From: Alphaproteobacteria bacterium
GTDB taxonomy: Bacteria; Pseudomonadota; Alphaproteobacteria; ATCC43930; CGMCC-115725
NCBI GenBank assembly: GCA_030039975.1
Contig: JASHUO010000120.1
Location: 1-8,413 of the forward strand
Length of the DNA: 8,413 nt
Direction of reading: 5' to 3'
Shown here: positions 1-5,403 of the stretch, piece by piece
How the letters are laid out: every line of letters begins with the position of its first letter
How positions within the stretch are numbered: the first letter of the stretch is position 1
Position numbers and translations under genes: made by a program
Notes under the pieces: model-generated
Databases searched by the model: none
What the model saw: the letters and a program-made list of their open reading frames with translations, nothing else
What the model was told of the DNA's origin: nothing

Positions 1-54
1 CGTTGCAAAATAGCTCTGCAGCTCGCGCCGGAAGATGACCAGGGTGCCGCGCAT
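1..54 (-). CDS. ABC-2 type (GldF-like) transporter permease, N-terminal fragment
   Basis: Only the first 18 codons are present; the gene continues past the left edge. On the minus strand it starts at the ATG at 54-52 and reads MRGTLVIFRRELQSYFAT. This resembles the N-terminus of GldF-type ABC-2 permeases, which begin with a short cytoplasmic helix containing an I-F-x-R-E-L-x-S-Y-F pattern before the first membrane span. The start lies 4 bases after the TGA of the ABC ATPase gene, so the two are almost certainly cotranscribed and translationally coupled. The protein would be the membrane half of the exporter energised by that ATPase. The substrate cannot be read from the sequence. The assignment rests on a short motif plus context; the exact permease subfamily is inference. 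Confidence 0.7.
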   Translation of the reverse strand, partial: MRGTLVIFRRELQSYFAT

Positions 55-58
55 GGGT

Positions 59-1003
59 TCAGGCTTTGCCGCCGAGGGTGATGGAACGGAAGACATCGTC
101 GAGGCGGCCGCGCTCGACGCGCAGCGCCGCCACCGACCAGCCGGCGGTGCGGACGAGATCGGTGACCTCGGCGATGATCGAGCCGCCGGCGCGCGGGAAG
201 ATCATCAGCGCGCTGCCCTCGACATCCTCGACCGGCTCGACCGCCACCACGCCCGGCAGCCGCATCAGCGCCGTCGCCGCGTCGCCGCCGTCGCGCACCA
301 GCGCGAGGCGCACGGCGTTGTGGTGGCGCGAGCGGGCGGCGAGCTCCGCTGGCGTGCCGTCCGCCAGCACCCGGCCGCCGGCGATGACGATGGCGCGCGT
401 GCAGATCGCGTCCACTTCCTCGAGCAGATGCGTCGAGATGACGATCGCCTTCTCTGCCGCCAGCGCGCTGATCAGCCGGCGCACCTCGTGCTTCTGGTTG
501 GGGTCGAGCCCGTCGGTCGGCTCGTCGAGGACGAGCACGTCGGGCTCGTGCAGCAGCGCCTGCGCCAGTCCGACGCGCCGCTTGAAGCCCTTGGACAGCG
601 TCTCGATCGGCTGGTGCAGCACGCTGTGCAGCTGCGTGCGCTCGACCGCCACGGCGATGCGCTGCCGCGCTGTCTCGCCGCGAAAGCCGCGAATATGCGC
701 GATGAAGTCGAGAAAGCCGGCCGGCGTCATGTCGGGATAGGCGGGCGCGCCTTCCGGCAGATAGCCGATATGCCGCTTGGCGGCGATCGACGCATCGACG
801 ATATCGGCGCCGCAGATCACGGCCGTGCCGCTCGTCGGCGCGAGGAAGCCGGTGATCATCTTCATCGTCGTCGATTTGCCGGCGCCGTTGGGGCCGAGGA
901 AGCCCAACACTTCGCCGCGCGACACGGCGAAGGAGACATCGTCCACCGCCGTGATCGGCCCGAACCGTCTGGTCAGGTGTCGGACCGCAATCATCTCGTT
1001 CAT
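59..1003 (-). CDS. ABC transporter ATP-binding protein (GldA/CcmA-like, ABC-2 exporter family)
   Basis: This is the cytoplasmic nucleotide-binding subunit that hydrolyses ATP to drive the ABC-2 permease encoded next. From the start chosen here (314 aa) it shows Walker A GPNGAGKST at residues 37-45, a Q-loop in the form IGYLPE (79-84) with Glu where classic ABC proteins have Gln, signature LSKGFKRRVGLA at 136-147, Walker B VLVLDEP at 156-162, D-loop GLDP at 165-168 and the switch histidine in STHLLEE (His192). About 110 residues follow the core, as in GldA and CcmA-type ATPases. The IGYLPE form is, from family knowledge, common in that group. An ATG at 1033 would add 10 residues but has no ribosome-binding site. 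The ATG at 1003 is preceded by a weak GGTGAG about 9 bases upstream, and 994 (MIAV) is also possible. The transported substrate is unknown. Confidence 0.93.
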   Translation of the reverse strand: MNEMIAVRHLTRRFGPITAVDDVSFAVSRGEVLGFLGPNGAGKSTTMKMITGFLAPTSGTAVICGADIVDASIAAKRHIGYLPEGAPAYPDMTPAGFLDFIAHIRGFRGETARQRIAVAVERTQLHSVLHQPIETLSKGFKRRVGLAQALLHEPDVLVLDEPTDGLDPNQKHEVRRLISALAAEKAIVISTHLLEEVDAICTRAIVIAGGRVLADGTPAELAARSRHHNAVRLALVRDGGDAATALMRLPGVVAVEPVEDVEGSALMIFPRAGGSIIAEVTDLVRTAGWSVAALRVERGRLDDVFRSITLGGKA

Positions 1004-1305
1004 CGGCTTGAGCTCACCCGCGTCCGTCTGCATCGGGGCATTGTCATTGCCGCCCCATCTGCCGCATTTCCCCCGCGCAAATCAAGCCCAACCCAGGGCG
1101 AGGGCAAGTAAATTCGCTGTAATCTCTTCCACCGCGGCAATTTCGCACCGCTTGTTGCTTCAGACCACTCCGGTATTTGCGTTCCCCACAATCGCCTTGC
1201 CCGCGAAAGCGGGCATCCAGGGAGCGGCTCCTGGTTTCCGGCTCTGCGCTGCGCTCCGGCCGGAAAGGCGAAACAGGGATGAAATGAAATTGTCGCAACG
1301 TCCCG
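1004..1305. other. Intergenic region upstream of the ABC transporter operon
   Basis: About 300 bases without a convincing gene lie between the end of the peroxidase gene and the start of the ABC ATPase gene, both on the minus strand. Positions 1191-1280 hold a palindromic repeat described separately. The ABC operon promoter should fall between about 1010 and 1190 on the minus strand. That stretch is less GC-rich around 1110-1180, but I found no pair of -35 and -10 hexamers good enough to call. The open frames crossing the region lack ribosome-binding sites and recognisable protein character. Confidence 0.6.
1191..1280. repeat. Composite palindromic intergenic repeat (two to three hairpins)
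   Basis: Three adjacent inverted repeats are visible. The first has perfect 7-bp arms, TGCCCGC at 1198-1204 and GCGGGCA at 1209-1215, around a GAAA loop. The second is a bulged hairpin with CCAG at 1217-1220 paired to CTGG at 1231-1234. The third has perfect 8-bp arms, TTTCCGGC at 1235-1242 and GCCGGAAA at 1259-1266, around a 16-base loop. The pattern of a GCGGGC palindrome, then CATCCAGGG, then a CCGG-armed hairpin matches a dispersed intergenic repeat I know from many alphaproteobacterial genomes. The family assignment is from memory, not a search. Lying just downstream of the peroxidase stop codon, it could act as a transcript end or mRNA-stabilising structure, but no T-run follows on either strand. 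Confidence 0.7.
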
Positions 1306-1797
1306 CTAATCGCCGCTCTGCCCCGGCAACAGCTTCTCGATCTCGGCGATGACCGCGGGATCGATCGGGCGCACGGCGGAGGGCCACAGGCCGGCGAGGC
1401 TTCCATCGGGCGCGACGAGATATTTGTGGAAGTTCCAGCGCGGCGCGCCGGAGTCGCCGAGCTCTTCGGTGATCCAGCGGAAGAAGGGATGGGCTTCCGG
1501 CCCGATCACCGGCTGCTTCTCCGTCAGCGGGAAATCGACGGCATAGCGATTGGCGCAGAAGTCTTTGATCTCTGCCGCCGTGCCCGGCTCCTGCGCGCCG
1601 AAATCGTTCGATGGCACGCCGATGACAATGAGCCCGCGCGCGCGATAGCGCCGCCACAGCGCTTCGAGATCGGCATATTGCGGCGTGAAGCCGCAGAACG
1701 AAGCGGTGTTGACGACGAGCAGCGGCCGGCCGCGCCACGCCGCCAGCGGCAGGCTGCCGCCATCGATCGCGTCGAAGGAGAAATCGAAGGCGTTCAT
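1306..1797 (-). CDS. Glutathione peroxidase family protein (Cys-type, Asp variant of the tetrad)
   Basis: A 163-residue thioredoxin-fold peroxidase expected to reduce hydrogen peroxide or organic hydroperoxides with thiols in the cytoplasm; no signal peptide is seen. The peroxidatic cysteine is Cys35 in the family motif VNTASFCGFTPQY (29-41). Trp121-Asn122 in RWNFHKYLV supply the other tetrad residues. The position normally held by Gln in the NQFG motif is Asp65 here (PSNDFGAQEPG, 62-72). I recall this Asp form from other alphaproteobacterial members, so it may be a subfamily trait rather than a defect. Cys81 in IKDFCANRY is the likely resolving cysteine, which would suggest thioredoxin rather than glutathione as reductant; that is inference. 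Length is normal for a monomeric bacterial member. The ATG at 1797 lies 9 bases after the upstream gene's stop, and the Shine-Dalgarno GAGG overlaps that stop, pointing to coupled translation. Confidence 0.92.
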   Translation of the reverse strand: MNAFDFSFDAIDGGSLPLAAWRGRPLLVVNTASFCGFTPQYADLEALWRRYRARGLIVIGVPSNDFGAQEPGTAAEIKDFCANRYAVDFPLTEKQPVIGPEAHPFFRWITEELGDSGAPRWNFHKYLVAPDGSLAGLWPSAVRPIDPAVIAEIEKLLPGQSGD

Positions 1798-1806
1798 GAG
1801 CGGGCC

Positions 1807-2475
1807 TCAGCCATAGCGCTCTTCCGTCCAGGGATCGCCGTGATCGTGATAGCCGCGCTCCTCCCAGAAGCCGCGGCGATCGGCGGCGATGAACTCGATG
1901 CGCTTCAACCATTTGGCGCTTTTCCAGAAGTAGAGCCGCGGCACCACCGCGCGCACCGGCCCGCCATGCTCTGGCGCCAAGGGGCCGCCCTGCCAGGAAT
2001 GCGCCAGCAGCGCGTCCGCGCCGGCGAAATCGGCGAGCGGCAGGTTGGTGGTGTAGTCGTCGTAGCTGTGCAGCAGGACGAAGCGCGCGTCCGGCCGGGG
2101 CCGCACCGTGGCGATGACGTGGGCGACGCTCACCCCTTCCCAGGCATTGTCGAAGCGCGACCAGGCGGTGACGCAATGGATGTCGGAGACGTCGCGGAAC
2201 GACGGCTGGGCGCGGAACGCCGCCCAATCCCAGCGCACGGGGTTGTCGACCAGCCCGTCGATGACGAGCTGCCACGCCTCGACCGGCACCGCGGGCTGGA
2301 TGCCGAGATCGAGCACCGGCCAATTCTCGACTCGGCGCTGACCCGGCGGCAGGCGCTGCGACTCGGGCCGCGCCGCGCGGCCGGTGAGCAGCCGTCCCTC
2401 GCGCGCCCAGCGCTCTTTGCTCGCGACGAGCTTGCGTCGCGCCCGTCCAAGGAGCCGGTTTTCGTCCTCAGCCAT
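1807..2475 (-). CDS. Sulfite oxidase-like molybdopterin-dependent oxidoreductase, cytoplasmic type
   Basis: A 222-residue protein of the oxidoreductase molybdopterin-binding domain family (sulfite oxidase/MsrP superfamily). The molybdenum-ligating cysteine is probably Cys101 in DIHCVTAWSRFDNAWEGV (98-115). A second cofactor-binding stretch, HGGPVRAVVPRLYFWKSAKW (170-189), is characteristic of the fold. Unlike periplasmic MsrP or SorA there is no twin-arginine signal, and neither a heme domain nor the C-terminal dimerisation domain of full sulfite oxidases is present. No MsrQ-like membrane partner lies nearby. The basic N-terminus (GRARRKLVASKERWAREGR, 10-28) is typical of this small cytoplasmic group, whose substrate is, to my knowledge, not established. 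The ATG at 2475 has a good Shine-Dalgarno (AGAGGTGA) just upstream. It forms an operon with the peroxidase gene, suggesting a role in redox or oxidative damage metabolism, which is inference. Confidence 0.92.
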   Translation of the reverse strand: MAEDENRLLGRARRKLVASKERWAREGRLLTGRAARPESQRLPPGQRRVENWPVLDLGIQPAVPVEAWQLVIDGLVDNPVRWDWAAFRAQPSFRDVSDIHCVTAWSRFDNAWEGVSVAHVIATVRPRPDARFVLLHSYDDYTTNLPLADFAGADALLAHSWQGGPLAPEHGGPVRAVVPRLYFWKSAKWLKRIEFIAADRRGFWEERGYHDHGDPWTEERYG

Positions 2476-2594
2476 GCATCACCTCTCGCGAGGCCAGCAT
2501 AGCGGCGAGCGGCGCCGCCGGCACGCCCAGGTTTCGATTGCGTCGCGGCGGCGCGTCGCAGAGACTGGCGCCGCCCTTGCCCTCCCCGGTGCCG
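2476..2594. promoter_or_regulatory. Divergent promoter region between the oxidoreductase and LysE genes
   Basis: This 119-base gap separates two genes transcribed away from each other, so it must carry the start signals of both. On the minus strand the Shine-Dalgarno of the oxidoreductase sits at about 2481-2488, and a TATGCT hexamer a little upstream is a possible -10, though no good -35 is seen at the right distance. On the plus strand I see neither a clear Shine-Dalgarno nor a promoter before the LysE start. The boundaries are defined by the genes, not by recognised promoter elements. Confidence 0.4.
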
Positions 2595-3248
2595 ATGCCC
2601 GCAGCGCTCCTTATCGATCTCATCAAAGGCATCGCCGTCGGCATCGTCATCGCGCTCCCGGTGGGGCCGGTCGGCTTGCTCTGCGTCCGCCGCACGCTGT
2701 TCGAAGGTCCGATGTTCGGCTTCGTCTCCGGGCTCGGCGCCGCGACCGCCGATACCCTCTTCGGCATCATCGCCGGCTTCGGCCTCACCATCGTGCGCGA
2801 CGTCATGCTGCGCTATCAGGAATGGTTCAGCGTCGCCGGCGGCTGCTTCCTGCTCTATACCGGCATCAAGGCCTTGCGGCGGCGCGGCGCGGTCGAGCCG
2901 GAGCCGCTGGGTGATGACGAGGCGGAGGCGCTGTTCGCCGCTTACGCCTCGACCTTCGCGCTCACCATCACCAATCCCATCACCATTCTCGCTTTCGCCG
3001 CGATCTTCGCCCAGGTGGGCGTGAGCCAGGAAGCCGGCTATCTCGATACCGGACTGCTCGTCGCCGGCGTCTTCTGCGGCTCGTTGGTGTGGTGGCTGGG
3101 CTTGAGCTTCGGCATCGCCGGGCTGCGCCGCGTCTTCGGCACCGTGCGCCTCACCTGGCTCAACCGCATCTCCGGCGGCATTCTCGCCCTGTCCGGCACC
3201 GGCCTCCTCCTCGCCGCGCTGCTCGCCTGGTCCGGACACGGGATCTAG
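2595..3248 (+). CDS. LysE family translocator (RhtB/LysE-type exporter)
   Basis: A 217-residue inner-membrane protein of the LysE/RhtB superfamily, which exports amino acids or related small molecules; the substrate is not predictable. Features seen: a first span with the family motif ALPVGPVGLLCVRRTLFEG (residues 20-38), a second span GLGAATADTLFGIIAGFGL (46-64) including the conserved Asp53, a third span near 78-94, a charged loop 95-113, then TITNPITILAF (124-134) with the conserved Asn-Pro, and two C-terminal spans at about 150-170 and 188-212. Size and topology are normal for the family. The ATG at 2595 is preferred because the upstream ATG at 2538 adds a Pro/Arg-rich stretch unlike LysE N-termini and would cut into the divergent promoter region. 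No clear Shine-Dalgarno precedes 2595, and a GTG at 2589 is possible. It appears to be a single-gene unit. Confidence 0.92.
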   Translation: MPAALLIDLIKGIAVGIVIALPVGPVGLLCVRRTLFEGPMFGFVSGLGAATADTLFGIIAGFGLTIVRDVMLRYQEWFSVAGGCFLLYTGIKALRRRGAVEPEPLGDDEAEALFAAYASTFALTITNPITILAFAAIFAQVGVSQEAGYLDTGLLVAGVFCGSLVWWLGLSFGIAGLRRVFGTVRLTWLNRISGGILALSGTGLLLAALLAWSGHGI

Positions 3249-3378
3249 ATCCGATGTAGACGAAAGCGCGATCGGCCATCGGCGATGCACCGAACAGTTG
3301 CCGCTAGTGGCGTTTAACCGGGGCTTCACCACCCAGGTGTATTGTCCGGATCGGCGGGCGGCTTTCGGAGAAGCGCGA

Positions 3379-3720
3379 ATGGCGGCTCAGAACGGGCAGC
3401 GACGGGCGATCCTCGCCGCGGCCCTGTTGAGCGTCGCGAGCGTCATGCCGCTGGCCTGGCTCCAGGCGCGGCCGCAGGGCTTCGCCGAGGTCGCCGCGAT
3501 CTTCCCGCCCTGGACGGGACGCGAGCAGGCCTTCGCCGCGGTCATGGCTGCGGGAGCGGTGGTGGTGCGCGAAGGCGCGCGCGACTGGATCCTGGTGGTG
3601 CATGGCGAGGATCCCAGCGTGATCCGTCGGCTCTATGCCGCCGGCGCCTGGGCGGTGATCGATCCCGTCGCCTTCGGCGGCTGCCTCGCGCGGCCGGTCG
3701 AAGCGGCAGCGCATGAGTAG
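3379..3720 (+). CDS. Small membrane-anchored protein of unknown function, partner of chemoreceptor
   Basis: A 113-residue protein I cannot assign to a named family. It has an N-terminal Arg-Arg (8-9) followed by a hydrophobic segment (10-28) and then a mostly polar domain of about 80 residues, so it is probably anchored in the inner membrane with the domain in the periplasm; cleavage as a signal peptide is also possible. Notable motifs are AAIFPPWTGREQAFA (39-53), a beta-rich middle VVVREGARDWILVVHG (61-76), and DPVAFGGCLA (95-104) with a lone Cys102. I recall similar small proteins with FPPW and DP-x-x-x-GGC motifs in other alphaproteobacteria; this is memory, not a search. The ATG at 3379 is chosen because GGAG lies 8 bases upstream; an in-frame ATG at 3298 has no such site. 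The stop is 3 bases before the chemoreceptor start, indicating one operon and probably a shared task. Confidence 0.75.
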   Translation: MAAQNGQRRAILAAALLSVASVMPLAWLQARPQGFAEVAAIFPPWTGREQAFAAVMAAGAVVVREGARDWILVVHGEDPSVIRRLYAAGAWAVIDPVAFGGCLARPVEAAAHE

Positions 3721-3723
3721 GAC

Positions 3724-5196
3724 ATGGAGGCGTCGTTGGCGAGTTCGAGCCTGGATCAGATGCGCGCCGGCGTAGCGCGCTTTTTCGTCGTCGCTCTCTG
3801 GCTGCATCTGCCGCTGCTGCTGGCGATCGGCCTCATCAATGACAGCGCCTGGCCGGCCGGGATCGTGATTGCCGCGTTCGCCGCCGGGCTTGCCACCGCG
3901 GCGTGGTATCTCGACGCGGCGGGCTCGCTCTGCCGCTACGTCATTGCCATTGCGCTCATCACCATGGTGTCGCTGATGGTGTGGCTGGCGCATGGTCAGA
4001 TGCAGATCGACATGCACATGTATTATTTCGCCGCCTTTGCCGTGCTCGCCGCGTTTTGCGATTGGCAGGTGATCGTGCTGGCGGCCGGGGTGACGGCGCT
4101 GCACCATCTCGCCCTGAACTTCCTGATGCCGGCCGCGGTGTTTCCCGACGGCGCCAATTTCCTGCGCGTGCTGCTCCACGCCGTCATCGTCATCGTCGAG
4201 GCGGCGGTGCTGATTTGGTTGACCCAGCACCTCGTCCGCCTGTTCGCCGCGAGCGAGGCCTCGCTCGACGCCATGGCCGCGGCAGGGCGCCGCGAGAAGG
4301 AGCTCAATGCCGAGAAGCTTCGCCTTCAGGGCGAGACCGATACCGAGCGCCGCCGGCTGACCTTGAGCCTCGCCGAACGCTTCGAGAGCAGCGTCAAATC
4401 GATGGTCGACCGGCTCGCCGAGGCGACCGCGGCGATGCAGGGAAGCTCGGCGCAGCTCACCGCTGCCGCCGGCACCAACCGCAGCGAGGCCCACAGCGCC
4501 GCCGAAGCGTTGCGTGAGACCAATGAAGGCGTCCAGGCGGTCGCCGCGGCGGTCGACGAGCTTGCCGCCTCGACCGAGGAGATCGGCCGGCAAGTGGCGC
4601 AATCCGCGGCGATCGCGTCCAAGGCCGTCGACGAGGCGAAGCGCACCGATGCGACGGTGCAGGGCCTCGCCGAGGCGGCGCAGCGGATCGGCGAGGTCGT
4701 GCAGCTCATCAACGATATCGCCAGCCAGACCAACCTGCTGGCGTTGAACGCCACGATCGAGGCAGCGCGCGCCGGCGAGGCCGGGAAGGGTTTCGCCGTG
4801 GTGGCGAGCGAGGTGAAGTCGCTCGCCAATCAGACGGCCAAGGCGACCGATGAGATCGCGACGCAGATCAACCAGATCCAGTCGGCGACGCGCGACGCGG
4901 TCGCGGCGATCCGCGGCATCGGCGGTACCATCGGCGAGATCAGCGAGATCTCGACGACGATCTCCGGCCGCGTGCAGGAGCAGGGCGGCGCCACGCGCGA
5001 GATCGCCGGCAGCGTGCAGCACGCGGCGGCCGGTGCCAGCACCGCCGCGCGCACCGTCCACGCCGTGAGCGACAGCGCCGCCGCGAATGGCGCCTCGGCG
5101 GAAGAAATGCGCGGCGCCACCGGCAAGCTGGTCGAGCTTGCGACCGGGTTGCGCAGCGAGATCGCCCGCTTCCTCGACCAGCTGCGCGCCGCCTAA
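3724..5196 (+). CDS. Methyl-accepting chemotaxis protein with six-helix membrane sensor
   Basis: A 490-residue chemoreceptor that would signal through CheA/CheW to the flagellar or pilus motor. The N-terminal ~170 residues form about six membrane spans (roughly 20-38, 44-62, 70-89, 99-116, 117-136, 147-167) with only short loops, so there is no periplasmic ligand domain. This domain carries His28, His90, His98, His127, His128, His152 and His169 plus Asp96, Asp113 and Glu159, the densest part being IDMHMYYFAAF (95-105) and ALHHLALNF (125-133). A charged coiled coil (175-220) without a recognisable HAMP domain leads to the cytoplasmic signalling domain. The hairpin tip is clear: NDIASQTNLLALNATIEAAR (330-349) followed by AGEAGKGFAVVASEVKSLAN. 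No CheR/CheB docking pentapeptide is seen at the C-terminus, which ends FLDQLRAA. No other che genes are in the window. Confidence 0.95.
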   Translation: MEASLASSSLDQMRAGVARFFVVALWLHLPLLLAIGLINDSAWPAGIVIAAFAAGLATAAWYLDAAGSLCRYVIAIALITMVSLMVWLAHGQMQIDMHMYYFAAFAVLAAFCDWQVIVLAAGVTALHHLALNFLMPAAVFPDGANFLRVLLHAVIVIVEAAVLIWLTQHLVRLFAASEASLDAMAAAGRREKELNAEKLRLQGETDTERRRLTLSLAERFESSVKSMVDRLAEATAAMQGSSAQLTAAAGTNRSEAHSAAEALRETNEGVQAVAAAVDELAASTEEIGRQVAQSAAIASKAVDEAKRTDATVQGLAEAAQRIGEVVQLINDIASQTNLLALNATIEAARAGEAGKGFAVVASEVKSLANQTAKATDEIATQINQIQSATRDAVAAIRGIGGTIGEISEISTTISGRVQEQGGATREIAGSVQHAAAGASTAARTVHAVSDSAAANGASAEEMRGATGKLVELATGLRSEIARFLDQLRAA

Positions 5197-5229
5197 CGCG
5201 GGCGCCTCTTTCCGCCCTCAGGGTGCACT

Positions 5230-5269
5230 CCCTCTCCCCTTGCGGGAGAGGGTCGGGGTGAGGGGGCGC
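5230..5269 (+). repeat. Palindromic intergenic repeat, copy A
   Basis: A hairpin with perfect 9-bp arms, CCCTCTCCC at 5230-5238 and GGGAGAGGG at 5244-5252, is followed by a G-rich tail TCGGGGTGAGGGGG. The 30 bases at 5240-5269 are identical, in reverse complement, to 7599-7628 beyond the mechanosensitive channel gene. The element lies 33 bases after the chemoreceptor stop codon and may serve as its transcript end, although no T-run follows. It belongs to a CCCTCTCCC...GGGAGAGGG repeat type I know from many high-GC proteobacteria. Confidence 0.85.
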
Positions 5270-5366
5270 AAACGCCGGGCCGCAACCACATCGCGATCCG
5301 CCTCGCCTGAGCTCGCGTATCGCGGCGCCAGGGCAGGACATTTTTGCGGCCTCGCCGCCCTTCGGC

Positions 5367-5395
5367 TTGGCGCTCGGGAGAGCCGCGGCTAAATT
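5367..5395 (+). promoter_or_regulatory. Candidate sigma-70-type promoter placing the transcript start at the channel start codon
   Basis: TTGGCG at 5367-5372 and TAAATT at 5390-5395 are separated by 17 bases; each matches its consensus at 4 of 6 positions. A start point 7 to 9 bases after the -10 would fall at 5402-5404, on or next to the ATG at 5404. This would make a leaderless or nearly leaderless mRNA and agrees with the absence of a Shine-Dalgarno there. This is a prediction from hexamers only. Confidence 0.35.
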
Positions 5396-5403
5396 CGCGC
5401 CCC

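Noticed and set aside
1060..1110. A possible further degenerate copy of the palindromic repeats (CCCAACCCAGGGCGAGGG region)
   Set aside because: The arms do not pair convincingly and similarity to the other copies is limited to short C- and G-runs.
35..1111. A 358-codon plus-strand open frame opposite the ABC ATPase
   Set aside because: It is antisense to a gene with complete Walker A, signature and Walker B motifs. Its own sequence is Arg/His/Asp-rich with no recognisable domain.
2130..3332. A 400-codon minus-strand open frame across the LysE gene and the oxidoreductase gene
   Set aside because: It crosses two clearly coding genes and a divergent promoter region, and its translation is a charged low-complexity sequence with no family resemblance.
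3249..3378. Promoter for the small protein and chemoreceptor operon, using TTGCCG at 3298 or TATTGT at 3340
   Set aside because: A promoter must lie here, but neither hexamer has a matching partner at acceptable spacing and no sigma-54 or flagellar-type motif is evident.
3304..5061. A 585-codon minus-strand open frame opposite the small protein and chemoreceptor genes
   Set aside because: Low-complexity Arg/Gly/Asp/His-rich translation without motifs. The plus-strand chemoreceptor in the same DNA has an unmistakable signalling domain.
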